Assembly (NCBI GenBank): GCA_021776195.1
Contig: JAJFGK010000003.1
Span: 7,249 to 71,248, forward strand
From: Kiloniellaceae bacterium
GTDB lineage: Bacteria > Pseudomonadota > Alphaproteobacteria > Kiloniellales > Kiloniellaceae
Direction of reading: 5' to 3'
DNA: 64,000 nt
Below, piece by piece: positions 43,134 through 51,912 of the stretch (position 1 is its first letter; each line of letters starts with the position of its first letter). A program made the position numbers and the translations under genes. The notes beneath the pieces were generated by a model that saw nothing but the letters and a program-made list of their open reading frames with translations, did no database searches and was not told the DNA's origin.

Positions 43134-44576
43134 TCATAGCACAGCGGCACTAAGCGCCGCCAGATCGGGAAGCGGCCGCGCGCAGGCGTCGATCCCAGCG
43201 AGCGCCTTTTCGAGCTCGAGCGCAATGCCCAAAAGGCGAAGGTCGCCGCCATAACGTCCCATGATCTGGATGCCAAAGGGCATGCCGGTGTGATCGAGGC
43301 CGCAAGGCAGGACGATGATAGGGTGGACCGGCAAGGTCAGGCCGTAGGTGATGCCCATCCAGGAGATGTAGGTCTTGAGCGGCTCGCCGTTGATCTCGGT
43401 GGGATAAAGCGTCCCCTCGGCAACCGGCGGCACCGAGGCGACCGGGGCGATCAGGATATCGTGGTCGTCCATGAACGCCACGGTGCGGCGGAACAGCGCG
43501 GTATGCTCCTTCATGGCCTGGGCCACGTCGTCGGCGCTGTAGGTCAGGCCCAGCTTGACGTTGGCGGTCACGTTCGGCCCCACCTTGTCGGGGTGCTGAT
43601 CGACCAGCTCGCGGTAGCCGGCGAGGAACCCGGCGGCGCGGAGCGCCTCGAAGGTGCGGTCGGCGTCGCCCAGGGGCGGGTCGATTTCCTCGGCCGCGCC
43701 GAACAGCGGCGCCAGGGCGTCGCGCCGGCTGCGGAAGGTGGCGCGGATCTGGTTGTCCATCGGCGCAAAGCCGAGGTCTTCCGAAAAGGCCACCTTGAGG
43801 CCGTCAAGCGGCACCGGCGGCGGGGTGCGGAACGGGGTCCCGTCGCGCGGCGCCGACAGCGGGTCCATTTTGTGATGACCCGCCAGAGCGGCCAGCATCA
43901 GACAGACATCGGGCACCGAGCGGGCCATCGGACCCTGGACCGACAGCGGCGACCAGGCCAGGCCGCCGTCGTCGTTCGGCACCAGGCCCGGCGTCGGCCG
44001 ATAGCCGACCACGCCGCAGTAGGCCGCCGGGGTGCGAAGGGACCCGCCGAGGTCGGAACCGCTGGCCAGCGGCATCATGCCGGTGGCCAGCGCCACCGCC
44101 GAGCCGCCGGAAGAACCGCCGCAACTGCGGCCGGGGTCGAAGGGGTTGCCGGTGAAACCGTAAACCGCGTTGACCGTGTTGGCGCCGGCGCCGAATTCGG
44201 GCGTGTTGGTCTTGACCGAGACGATCCCACCCGCCGCCTTGACCGCGGCGACAACCGAATCGTCTTTTTCGGGTATGTGATCGGCATAGAGCGGCGAGCC
44301 GTGGGTGGTGCGCAGCCCGGCCGTTTCATTCAGGTCCTTGATGCCGATCGGCAGGCCGTGCAACAGCCCCAGATCGGCGCCCGCGGTCACGGCCTCGCCC
44401 GCCGCCCGAGCGGCGTCGCGCGCGCGTTCGTAGTCTTCCGCGACCACCGCGTTGAGGGCCGGATTGACCGCCGCGATCCGCGCAATGCAGCTCTCCAGAA
44501 GCTCGAGCGGGGCAAGATTGCCGGCGCCGATCATGGCGCGCAGTTCGACGGCGGAACGATCGCAAAGTTCAGTCAT
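43134..44576 (-). CDS. Amidase signature family hydrolase
   Basis: ATG at 44576 gives 480 residues. The amidase signature is complete: the catalytic Lys in LPIGIKDLNETAG, the Gly/Ser-rich loop SCGGSSGGSAVALATGM with the cis-Ser, and the nucleophile Ser in SGSDLGGSLRTPAAYCG. It hydrolyses an amide; the closest general type is amide/aryl-acylamidase rather than GatA, since gatB and gatC are absent. It is the last gene of a probable xre-GFA-PhnD-like-amidase string, 29 bp after the PhnD-like gene. Confidence 0.93.
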   Translation of the reverse strand: MTELCDRSAVELRAMIGAGNLAPLELLESCIARIAAVNPALNAVVAEDYERARDAARAAGEAVTAGADLGLLHGLPIGIKDLNETAGLRTTHGSPLYADHIPEKDDSVVAAVKAAGGIVSVKTNTPEFGAGANTVNAVYGFTGNPFDPGRSCGGSSGGSAVALATGMMPLASGSDLGGSLRTPAAYCGVVGYRPTPGLVPNDDGGLAWSPLSVQGPMARSVPDVCLMLAALAGHHKMDPLSAPRDGTPFRTPPPVPLDGLKVAFSEDLGFAPMDNQIRATFRSRRDALAPLFGAAEEIDPPLGDADRTFEALRAAGFLAGYRELVDQHPDKVGPNVTANVKLGLTYSADDVAQAMKEHTALFRRTVAFMDDHDILIAPVASVPPVAEGTLYPTEINGEPLKTYISWMGITYGLTLPVHPIIVLPCGLDHTGMPFGIQIMGRYGGDLRLLGIALELEKALAGIDACARPLPDLAALSAAVL

Positions 44577-44605
44577 GGCAGGCACACCTCTACCCGTGGC
44601 GGGGC

Positions 44606-45412
44606 TCATCGAATTTCAGGGTATCCGAAGACAATCGCCTCGGCCTCCATCTCGACCATGCGATGATAGGCCTCGAGGGGCAAGACATCGATCCCCTCGA
44701 TGAGCAGATCGGCGCGCGCCTCGGCCAGATCGGGATCCGCGGCCGCCGCGAGGAGGGCGGCCCGGATCCGCTCGACCCGGTCCTCGGGCGCGGCCTTGGA
44801 GGTCACATAAGGCAGTGCCGGCGCCTGGGCCGAGCGCGCCAGGATCCGCAGACCCGCACAGCGCTCCGGCTCGGCCCGCTCGACCAGCCGATGGGTCACG
44901 CTGTCCACGGCGCAGATGTCGGCCTGCCCGTCCCTGACCGCGGTCATGGAATGGCGGTGTCCCCCGCTGACCACGACCTCGGAGAAAAAACGGCCGTTGC
45001 GCGCCAGAGGGGCGACGGCGTGGCGCAGCGCGGAATAGCCGCTCTGGGAGCCGACCTCGTTGATCGCCACGCGCTGGCCCCGGAAGTCGTCGAGCTTTAC
45101 GCCGGGATCGTCGCCCCGCACCAAAAAGAGGCTGCAGTAAACCGGCCCTTCGTGCTCGGGGGTCCCGTAGACCGGGGTCGCCAAGAGGCGCAGATGGTTC
45201 TTGAATCCATACATCAGCGGATAGCCGCAGGTTTGGCTGAAGAGCAGGTCCGGCGCCCGCCAGAGGTCGTGCAGCGGGGTTTCCCGGTCAAGGCTGTCGG
45301 GCGCGTCGTCGACGCCCTCGGCACGCAGAGCCCGCGCGATACCCGCCCACCAGGCATCGTTGGCGCCGCGCAGCGACGGCAGATCGTACATGGCCAGATT
45401 GGCGCGGCTCAC
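44606..45412 (-). CDS. PhnD-like substrate-binding protein without signal peptide
   Basis: GTG at 45412 has AGGGGG six bases upstream and overlaps the GFA stop in a GTGA arrangement. The 268-residue protein has the PhnD/SsuA-type periplasmic-binding fold: DLLFSQTCGYPLMYGF, FRGQRVAINEVGSQSGYSALRHAVAPLA and GQADICAVDSVTHRLVE. It lacks a signal peptide, so it is cytoplasmic unless the true start lies elsewhere. It may be an enzyme subunit or sensor instead of a transporter part; no ABC permease or ATPase is nearby. Confidence 0.82.
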   Translation of the reverse strand: MSRANLAMYDLPSLRGANDAWWAGIARALRAEGVDDAPDSLDRETPLHDLWRAPDLLFSQTCGYPLMYGFKNHLRLLATPVYGTPEHEGPVYCSLFLVRGDDPGVKLDDFRGQRVAINEVGSQSGYSALRHAVAPLARNGRFFSEVVVSGGHRHSMTAVRDGQADICAVDSVTHRLVERAEPERCAGLRILARSAQAPALPYVTSKAAPEDRVERIRAALLAAAADPDLAEARADLLIEGIDVLPLEAYHRMVEMEAEAIVFGYPEIR

Positions 45413-45858
45413 GGGCTGCCCCCTGACGGCGGCGCCAGGTCGGCGCCATGGCCGGCCGCGAATTGCTCCAGACCGTCCGCCAAGCCGTAGTAGTCGCCCT
45501 TGTCGGCCACGAAGATGTGGCGAGCGCTGGTCAGGCCCGTGGGCCGGTCGAGGGTCCCGGCCATGATCGCGGTGTAGTCGGCCTGCTTGGGTTCCCAAAA
45601 AAGACTCGAGCCGCAGACCTGGCAAAAGCCGCGACGCGCGATGTCCGAGGCATGATACCAGGCAAGGCCCTCCTGGGCGGTCAGCTCCAGGCCGTCGCGC
45701 GCCACCGCCGTGGCGGCGACGAAATGGCCGCTGGTCCGCCGGCACTGCTCGCAGTGGCAGTTGACAACCTCGCGCAGCGGCCCCCTGACCCGATAGCGCA
45801 CCGCCCGGCAGAGGCAGCCGCCGGTCGCCCGGGGCGGATCTTGATTCTGGCCGTTCAT
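45409..45858 (-). CDS. GFA-domain (glutathione-dependent formaldehyde-activating type) protein
   Basis: The 149-residue protein is a zinc-binding GFA/Mss4-like domain protein. Zinc ligands appear as GGCLCRAVRY, NCHCEQCRR and GFCQVCGSSLFW. The family is named for Gfa, but most members have unknown substrates. ATG at 45858 is chosen; the longer frame to 45948 starts inside non-coding sequence. It lies between the xre regulator and the PhnD-like gene. Confidence 0.9.
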   Translation of the reverse strand: MNGQNQDPPRATGGCLCRAVRYRVRGPLREVVNCHCEQCRRTSGHFVAATAVARDGLELTAQEGLAWYHASDIARRGFCQVCGSSLFWEPKQADYTAIMAGTLDRPTGLTSARHIFVADKGDYYGLADGLEQFAAGHGADLAPPSGGSP

Positions 45859-45901
45859 CGCCGTCGATCCCTCACAGTTAGGGTTGGGGCTGGAGTCAGG
45901 C

Positions 45902-46753
45902 TCAAGTTTCCAACTCCGCGAGCAGCGCCGCAAGAAACTTCGGCACATCGGGTGGCTGTACCACGGCGGCGCGGATCAGGTCGTCGAAATGCTCGGCCAG
46001 GGCGCGAATGTGTTCGGTGGCGTTGAAGACGAAATAGAGACCGCCGATAAAGAGGGCGGCCCGCAACGGCCCGAAAATCGTGTAGGGCACGGAATAGCGC
46101 TGCAGGCCGTCGAAGAGGAACCAGCGAAAGGTCGGGTAGAGTTCCTCGACCAGTTCCTGCATCAGGCGCAGTTGCTCGATTCGCAGCGCCACCGGCAGGT
46201 CGTGCCAGATGCCTTCGCCCCGGGCAAAGGTCTCCAGCGACTGCCGCGAGCTGCAGGCCTCGATGTCGGTCTCCGGGCGGCGGGTGTAGGCCAGCCGTGC
46301 CGCCTTCTGGTCGATCTGGGTGTCGCGGACAATCCGGCCCTGGCCCTCGAACTCGACCGAGATCACGGCCTCGGACTTCAGCAGGTCCGGCAGGGTGGTG
46401 GGTACGTAGCGGACCTTGTAGCCGGCGGCCTCGGCGTGCCAGTTGGTCAGGTGGGTGTCGGCCGGGATCCCGCCGCCGGCCGCGATTTCCAGCGAGGTCG
46501 TGCGAATGTTGGCGCCCAGGTGATCCTCCTGGCTGAGCCCCAGCAGCCAGTCGAGCGAGACCTGCTCGCGCGCCGCGATGGCGGCCAGGGTTTCCGCCCG
46601 TGGCAAGCGCGTGTTGTTGGGCGCGAGCAGTTGCGAAAGCGTCGAGCGGTCGAGGCCCGAGCGCTTGGCAAAGGCCGAGCGGCTGACCCCGCTGCGGCCG
46701 ATCAGATCGCCAAGACGTTCCTGAAACAGCGCCACGGTCTCCATTCGCTTCAT
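45902..46753 (-). CDS. XRE-type transcriptional regulator with a large C-terminal sensing domain
   Basis: From ATG at 46753 (MKRMETVALFQERLGDLIGRSG) the protein has 283 residues. The N-terminal helix-turn-helix is clear: GVSRSAFAKRSGLDRSTLSQLLAPNNTRLPRAETLAAIA. The rest (IWHDLPVALRIEQLRLMQELVEELYPTFRWFLFDGLQRYSVPYTIFGP) is a helical domain I do not recognise. The frame continues upstream to 47260, but that part is antisense to the desaturase. A 9-bp inverted repeat lies directly upstream and may be its operator. Confidence 0.9.
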   Translation of the reverse strand: MKRMETVALFQERLGDLIGRSGVSRSAFAKRSGLDRSTLSQLLAPNNTRLPRAETLAAIAAREQVSLDWLLGLSQEDHLGANIRTTSLEIAAGGGIPADTHLTNWHAEAAGYKVRYVPTTLPDLLKSEAVISVEFEGQGRIVRDTQIDQKAARLAYTRRPETDIEACSSRQSLETFARGEGIWHDLPVALRIEQLRLMQELVEELYPTFRWFLFDGLQRYSVPYTIFGPLRAALFIGGLYFVFNATEHIRALAEHFDDLIRAAVVQPPDVPKFLAALLAELET

Positions 46754-46793
46754 GATTTTTTGGCCTGTTTGGTGATTTAACACGTCGAATGTA

Positions 46794-46844
46794 GCACATA
46801 ATCTCAATTCTATCCACTTTGATACAATAATCATCATTATGTGC
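46794..46844. promoter_or_regulatory. Long inverted repeat between xre and desaturase
   Basis: Arms GCACATAAT (46794-46802) and ATTATGTGC (46836-46844) are exact reverse complements, 33 bp apart, with centres 42 bp (four turns) apart. They lie in the AT-rich divergent promoter region of the XRE regulator and the desaturase operon. This fits a repressor looping or cooperative binding site for the XRE protein, which is inference. Confidence 0.5.
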
Positions 46845-46975
46845 GCAGACCATCCTTGCCGAAAGCAAGGTTTTGCCGCGCAATAGAGCCCGGAAGACCG
46901 CGATATGGTTTGCGGTATGGCAACGCGGCAGCCGGAACAGCTCGGTGAGAAGCTGACATCCGCCGCCGCGCGGGG

Positions 46976-47935
46976 ATGAAAGTGAAGGACAGCAAACGCC
47001 CAGTCGAGTGGCCGACAGTGCTGCTTGCCCTTGTCATCTACGGCGGCTTTGCCACGGTGACTTGGTTCTATCACGACCTGGCCTGGTGGCTGGTCCTGCC
47101 GCTCGGCGGCTACCTCCTGGCCTGGCACGGCAACCTGCAACACGAGGCGATCCACGACCATCCGACCCGCTGGCGGCTGCTCAACGAGGTCCTGGTCTCG
47201 CCAGCCCTCTGGCTCTGGATGCCCTACCGGGTCTACCGCGACACCCACCGCAGCCACCATTGCAACGACAAGCTGACCGATCCCCTGGAGGATCCCGAGA
47301 GCTACTACCTGCTACCGGACGACTGGGCCGACCGGCCGGCGCCGCTGCGCTGGCTGCTCACGGCCAACAACAGCCTGGCCGGCCGCCTGCTGCTCGGCCC
47401 CTGGATCGTTTGCCTGCGCTACTGGTGGAAAACCCTGGGCCACCTGGCCGCCGGCGACGCCCTGCATTGGCGCGCCTGGCTGCTGCATGTGCCCGCGGTG
47501 GCGCTGGTCATGGTCTGGGTCCTCTGGGTTTGTGCCATTCCGCTCTGGGGCTATCTGCTCTTTTTCGTCTATCCCGGAATCAGCCTCGCCCTGTTGCGCT
47601 CCTTCCTGGAGCATCAGGCGCGGGCCCGGCTCGGCGAACGCACGGTCATCGTCGAGGCCGAATGGCCGCTGGCCCTGCTGTTTCTCAACAACAACCTTCA
47701 CGCCCTGCATCACGAGCGCCCGATGGAGGCCTGGTACCGCCTGCCAGCCCTTTACCGGCGCCACAAAAAGCGCCTGCTGCACCAGAACGGCGGCTATCTC
47801 TACCGGGGCTACCGCGAGGTGGCGCGGCGCTATCTCTTGAGCCCGAAGGAACCGGTGGCCTACCCCCTGGCCTACCCCCCAAACGACGCGCTAGTCTTGG
47901 ACCCGAGAGCCAAAGTCGTCGTCCCCGCGGAGTAG
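46976..47935 (+). CDS. Membrane fatty acid desaturase/hydroxylase
   Basis: The 319-residue integral membrane protein has the three histidine boxes of diiron desaturases: HGNLQHEAIHDH near 51-62, DTHRSHH near 90-96, and NNNLHALHHERP near 240-250. Membrane helices flank them. Fatty acid desaturases or beta-carotene ketolase-like enzymes share these boxes; the substrate is not readable. The next gene (PhyH dioxygenase) starts four bases after its stop, so they are an operon. Confidence 0.9.
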   Translation: MKVKDSKRPVEWPTVLLALVIYGGFATVTWFYHDLAWWLVLPLGGYLLAWHGNLQHEAIHDHPTRWRLLNEVLVSPALWLWMPYRVYRDTHRSHHCNDKLTDPLEDPESYYLLPDDWADRPAPLRWLLTANNSLAGRLLLGPWIVCLRYWWKTLGHLAAGDALHWRAWLLHVPAVALVMVWVLWVCAIPLWGYLLFFVYPGISLALLRSFLEHQARARLGERTVIVEAEWPLALLFLNNNLHALHHERPMEAWYRLPALYRRHKKRLLHQNGGYLYRGYREVARRYLLSPKEPVAYPLAYPPNDALVLDPRAKVVVPAE

Positions 47936-47939
47936 AGCC

Positions 47940-48785
47940 ATGCTGACCAGCGAGAAGGAACGCGAGGCCTTTCAGGCCGACGGCGTGGTCTGCCTGCGCG
48001 GCGTCATCGGCCCGGTCTGGCTCGATGCGATCGGCCGCGGCATGGCCCGCAACGAGCGTGCCCCCGGCCCCTTCTTTCGCGACCAGACCCCGGCGGATTC
48101 GCCGGCCCGCTACGTCTTCGACTACTGGACCTGGCCCCAGGTGCCCGAGTTCGCCGAGGCCATCTTCGGCTCGCCGGCCGGGCAGATCGCCGGCGAGTTG
48201 ATGGAGGCGCGCGAGACCACGCTGATCATGGACAACTGGTTCCTGCGCGAGGCCGGCGCCACCAACGGCGCGCCCTGGCACCACGACGAGCCCTATTTCG
48301 ACTTCGAAGGAAAACTCTGCAACGTACTGATTCCGCTGGAGGCGGCGAGCCAGACCGAGTTCCTCACCTTCGTGCGTGGCTCGCACCGCTGGGGCAAGCT
48401 CTTCATGGCCCGGCACTTCCGCGACAAGGACGCCTTCGAAGGCCAGGAGACCGCGCCGGGCTACGAGCCGGTGCCGGACATCGATGCCGACCGGGCGGCC
48501 TACGACTTGATCGGTTTCGACCTGGAGCCCGGCGACTGCCTGGTCTTCGATCTGCGCACCCTGCACGGCGCCACGGTCGGCACCGCGCCGCTGGACCGCA
48601 CGATCCACCGCTTCTCCCTGCGCTTCGCCGCCGAGGGCGCCCGCTTCCAGCCGCGCGGCCCCTGGACCGCCGAGATCACCGAACATCTGCGCGGCCTCGG
48701 CCAGCGCGACGGCGCGCCGCTCGACTGCCCGCTGTTGCCCAAGGTCTGGGACCGCGACGCCGGACTGTTGGGAGCCGGTGTCTGA
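47940..48785 (+). CDS. Phytanoyl-CoA dioxygenase (PhyH) family protein
   Basis: The 281-residue protein is a Fe(II)/2-oxoglutarate dioxygenase of the PhyH family. The iron triad is visible: H114-x-D116 in APWHHDEPYF and H209 in LRTLHGATV. The 2-oxoglutarate arginine lies in DRTIHRFSLRF. Its start is four bases after the desaturase stop and it is eight bases before the sugar-isomerase-like gene, indicating tight cotranscription. It probably hydroxylates a small acid; the substrate is unknown. Confidence 0.9.
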   Translation: MLTSEKEREAFQADGVVCLRGVIGPVWLDAIGRGMARNERAPGPFFRDQTPADSPARYVFDYWTWPQVPEFAEAIFGSPAGQIAGELMEARETTLIMDNWFLREAGATNGAPWHHDEPYFDFEGKLCNVLIPLEAASQTEFLTFVRGSHRWGKLFMARHFRDKDAFEGQETAPGYEPVPDIDADRAAYDLIGFDLEPGDCLVFDLRTLHGATVGTAPLDRTIHRFSLRFAAEGARFQPRGPWTAEITEHLRGLGQRDGAPLDCPLLPKVWDRDAGLLGAGV

Positions 48786-48793
48786 GGCGCCCC

Positions 48794-49642
48794 ATGCCCA
48801 AGCTCGAAATCTTTCAGTCCCTCTGGGCCATGGAGCTGCGCCGGCCGGACGGCATCGAGCGCGGTCTGGCGGAGGCCTTCGCCCTGGTCACCGAGGCCGG
48901 CTTCGACGGCATGGCCATCGACTACAATTCCGAGGCCGACATCGCCAAGGCCCGAGCCGCCAGGCCCCTGTTCGAAAAGCATGGCCTCGGCTGCTTCATC
49001 AATGCTTTCCCGCCCTCGATCGAGGGTCTGGCGCCGATCCTGGAGATGGCCAAGGACTTCGACGCCCGCTTCGTGAACATGATCGGCCAGGTCATGCCGC
49101 TGTCGGTGGACGATTCGGTCGATGCCCTGCGGCGCTGGATCGACATGGCCGCCGAAGCCGGTGTCCCGCTGCTCTTCGAGACCCACCGCAACTGCACCAC
49201 CAACGACCTCTTCGCCACGCTGCAGATGATGGAGCAGGTGCCGGAGCTCCGGCTCTGCGCCGACCTGTCGCATTACCTGGTCGACCGCGAGTTCCCCTAC
49301 CCCATCGCGGCCGGGAACCAGGCGATGATCGACCGCGTCCTGGCCCGCTCGGACGCCTTCCAGGGTCGCGTCGCCTCGCGCGAGCAGATCCAGATCGCTC
49401 TCGATTTTCCCCAGAACCAGAAGTGGGTCGCGGTCTTCAAGGACTGGTGGGAGAAGGGCCTGCGCCGGCGCCGCGCCGACCCGCCGGCGGGCGGCATCAT
49501 CAACTTCTGCTGCGAGCTCGGCCCGCCAGAGTACGCCATCACCGGCGCCGACGGCTACGAGCTGAGCGACCGCTGGGCCGAGGCCCTCACCATCAAGGCC
49601 TGGATCGAGGAGATCTGGGCCGGGCTGGAAGCGGAGGAGTGA
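48794..49642 (+). CDS. Sugar-phosphate isomerase/epimerase-like TIM barrel
   Basis: The 282-residue product belongs to the xylose-isomerase-like TIM-barrel superfamily. Barrel landmarks include AGFDGMAIDYNSEA, RFVNMIGQ, AGVPLLFETHRNC and LRLCADLSHYLVD, the last two carrying Glu and Asp/His that may hold a metal. A His that usually completes the site is less clear. It is the last gene of the desaturase-PhyH operon. Overlapping frame 48778-49740 is a shadow. Confidence 0.85.
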   Translation: MPKLEIFQSLWAMELRRPDGIERGLAEAFALVTEAGFDGMAIDYNSEADIAKARAARPLFEKHGLGCFINAFPPSIEGLAPILEMAKDFDARFVNMIGQVMPLSVDDSVDALRRWIDMAAEAGVPLLFETHRNCTTNDLFATLQMMEQVPELRLCADLSHYLVDREFPYPIAAGNQAMIDRVLARSDAFQGRVASREQIQIALDFPQNQKWVAVFKDWWEKGLRRRRADPPAGGIINFCCELGPPEYAITGADGYELSDRWAEALTIKAWIEEIWAGLEAEE

Positions 49643-49993
49643 TATCATCGGTCGTGAGCAAGAACTCAGTACCGCTGGCACGCGCTACTCCGCGCCCACA
49701 GCGTAAGCGAGGATGGCCCACCTGGCGCGTGAATGCCTAGTGTGGTGGATCAGAAAGTCGGCAATCGGGGCACCTCCAGAATTGAACGGGCGGAATCTCG
49801 GGTGGCATGCGTCTCACATTCTCAAGCGATCACCGAGATTTTTGACTTCTCCCGTGGGTCATCTCACCCCGTCAGCGGCTCTCGTGATCTCCGACCCAAC
49901 TCAAGGGTCGCGCCGCGGCGACAGGATAGGAAATCGGCATTCCGCAACGGGCTTGGAGACGTCTGCCAATAGACCTTGTAACAGGCAACTCCC
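49643..49993. other. Intergenic region, no gene seen
   Basis: This 351-bp region separates the TIM-barrel gene from the convergent GNAT gene. Short frames exist but none has a recognisable product, and there is no clear terminator hairpin. Confidence 0.5.
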
Positions 49994-50503
49994 TCAACCT
50001 CGGGGAATGTAGCGATAGACCAGGTCGTCCGGATCCTGTTTCGGAGCAGAGTGATCCAAGGCGCCATTGAGTCGATCGGCGACGGCAATGGACCGAATGT
50101 TGCTAGGATCGATGTAGCTTACGAGAGTACTCAGCTTGAGTTCGCTGAAGGCCCAATCGCGTAAAGCACGGGCAGCTTCGGTTACATACCCGTTGCCTTC
50201 GTGTTCTTCGTAAACCTGCCATCCGAGCTCATGTTCTGGGTAGAGTGGACCATAGTTGATCTCCACGATCCCTACGCATTCGCCCGTTTCTCGCAGCTCG
50301 ATGGACAATCCCCCGTGACCGCACAGCGACCATTGTGCCACTTCGTGACAAAAAATTCCCCAAGCGTCTCGGGTGCCGTAGGGGCCCCCCATTCCCTCTG
50401 AGCGCGGCGATGCCAGGAACATCGCAAACTTATCGAAATCATCAAGCACGACCGGACGGAGCGTCAGTCGCTCGGTCGTGAGTGTGGGGGCCATACTCTG
50501 CAT
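49994..50503 (-). CDS. GNAT family N-acetyltransferase (RimJ/RimL type)
   Basis: The 169-residue protein has the GNAT layout: TTERLTLRPVVLDDFDKFA at the N-terminus, GECVGIVEINYGPLYPEHELGWQVYEEHEGNGYVTEAARALRDWAF (motif A, acetyl-CoA loop), and the beta-strand STLVSYIDPSNIRSIAVADRLN. This fits the branch that acetylates N-termini or small amines. Substrate is unknown. GC content is lower than in neighbours. Confidence 0.9.
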   Translation of the reverse strand: MQSMAPTLTTERLTLRPVVLDDFDKFAMFLASPRSEGMGGPYGTRDAWGIFCHEVAQWSLCGHGGLSIELRETGECVGIVEINYGPLYPEHELGWQVYEEHEGNGYVTEAARALRDWAFSELKLSTLVSYIDPSNIRSIAVADRLNGALDHSAPKQDPDDLVYRYIPRG

Positions 50504-50755
50504 TGGAGTGGTCTACTGTTTTCGCTGCCCTCACCTAGGGCCATAAGTTTCCTAACTATATGGCAAGCTCCAGGGTCGGCAAGAAGTGGATCGGATTAGT
50601 TGAGCCTCTTGTGGGTCACACCAAGAAGAACGTCTAACTCGGACCGAAGTCGGCTCTCCGAGGCAAGCCGGACACGAGCATCCGGCATTGGCATTGCATC
50701 CCTGAGTCTGCCGCCTAGAGGGTCATGTCAGACGGTCCTCGCCATAAATCCCCCT

Positions 50756-51898
50756 TCAATCGATGCCGATGTCGCGTTCCTCGGCAAATCCCTCGGTCCA
50801 GCCAGGATAGTCGGCCAACAGGGCCTGGATCTCGGGCCTTTCGAGGAAGACGAGTCGGCCGTCGCGCCAAGTCTCTTCATCGTCGAAGGACACCGTGACG
50901 TCGAAGAGCGACCAGGCGATTTCACCCGGCGGATAGTCGCCGCAGGTGTGAAAATGAGCATAGCGCGGCGAGGCGAAGGCGACACTGCCCCAGCGTTCCA
51001 GATTCTCGCCGGCGGGCCGCGGGTAGGTCGTCTTGGGATGGATGCCGGCGTGCCAGGAATGTACCACCCAGGGGTCGATCCCAAAGAGCGACCCGACGTG
51101 GCGGTAGTGTGCCTCGAGCGCCGCGACGGTCGCGGCAGGCCCCTCGAAGCCGGCGATGCGGCCCTGCTCGAGCCGGGCGAAGACCGGCCGGTCGAGATCG
51201 AGACGGTCCGGCTGGTAGACCCGGTTGGTCGTCGCCATGACCCAGCGCGCCACCGCCACCCGACCCTTGGCCGAGCGGCAGGAGAGCGGCCGGAAGATCA
51301 TCTCGGGGAATAGCTTCAGGGAAAAACCGGTCTCGGTGCCCCCGTTGGGGCTCCCGTCGGCGTTCCCGTCGGCGCCCCCGTCTGCGCCCCCGTGGGCGCC
51401 CCAGAAGTCCTCGACGCGCCCCTCGACCTGGCTGCCCAGCGGGCAGGTCATGCGCCAGCGGGATGCCTGGCCGATGGTCTGCTCGAGACGGGCCAGGATC
51501 TCGACCATCAGGCCGTGCGGCAGGCGACCGAGCGGCGAACCGAGGATCCCCTCGTCGAGGGCGTAACACATGGTCTTGCTGGCCGCGCCATGCAACGGAG
51601 TGAAGCGGATCTGATCGCCGAGCCGGCTGAAGAAGATCACGTGGTCGACCGCGCCCATGCGCGCGACTAAATGAGCCGGCAGGTCGTCCGGCCCCTCGAT
51701 CAGCGGCGCCCGGCAGAGCTCTACATTGGCACCCAGGCCCGCCGCCACCTCGGCGACACAGGCCGAGGCCGCCTCGTCGTAGTAGCCCAACGCGGGGTCT
51801 TCGAGCACCAGCAGCAGCCGCTCGCCAGCCGCCAGTCCGATGCAGTCCCGCAGCAGGTTGCGCGCGCCGGCAACGGGGTCCTGGTCCGTGGCAGTCAA
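50756..51898 (-). CDS. M29 aminopeptidase/NicX-like protein with Gly-Asp repeat insert
   Basis: A TTG at 51898, 14 bp after mttB, is the best start and gives 380 residues; the upstream frame overlaps mttB. It resembles the M29 aminopeptidase T fold and its relative NicX (2,5-dihydroxypyridine 5,6-dioxygenase): GERLLLVLEDPALGYYDEAASA at the start and FHTCGDYPPGEIAWSLFDVTVSF near the end, with His and Glu that could bind metal. I am not certain of the family. An in-frame 12-bp repeat block encodes GGAD/GNAD-type units near residues 160-185. It is the second gene after mttB. Confidence 0.65.
   Translation of the reverse strand: MTATDQDPVAGARNLLRDCIGLAAGERLLLVLEDPALGYYDEAASACVAEVAAGLGANVELCRAPLIEGPDDLPAHLVARMGAVDHVIFFSRLGDQIRFTPLHGAASKTMCYALDEGILGSPLGRLPHGLMVEILARLEQTIGQASRWRMTCPLGSQVEGRVEDFWGAHGGADGGADGNADGSPNGGTETGFSLKLFPEMIFRPLSCRSAKGRVAVARWVMATTNRVYQPDRLDLDRPVFARLEQGRIAGFEGPAATVAALEAHYRHVGSLFGIDPWVVHSWHAGIHPKTTYPRPAGENLERWGSVAFASPRYAHFHTCGDYPPGEIAWSLFDVTVSFDDEETWRDGRLVFLERPEIQALLADYPGWTEGFAEERDIGID
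51345..51405 (-). repeat. 12-bp tandem repeats in M29-like gene
   Basis: About five imperfect in-frame 12-bp copies encode Gly-(Gly/Asn/Ser)-Ala/Pro-Asp/Asn units between GAHGG and GGTETG. The insert is likely a loop and could vary in length between strains. Confidence 0.6.
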
Positions 51899-51912
51899 GC
51901 GGCTCGCACCGG

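Noticed and set aside
45902..47260. 452-residue version of the XRE regulator
   Set aside because: Residues before the ATG at 46753 are antisense to the desaturase and have no family likeness.
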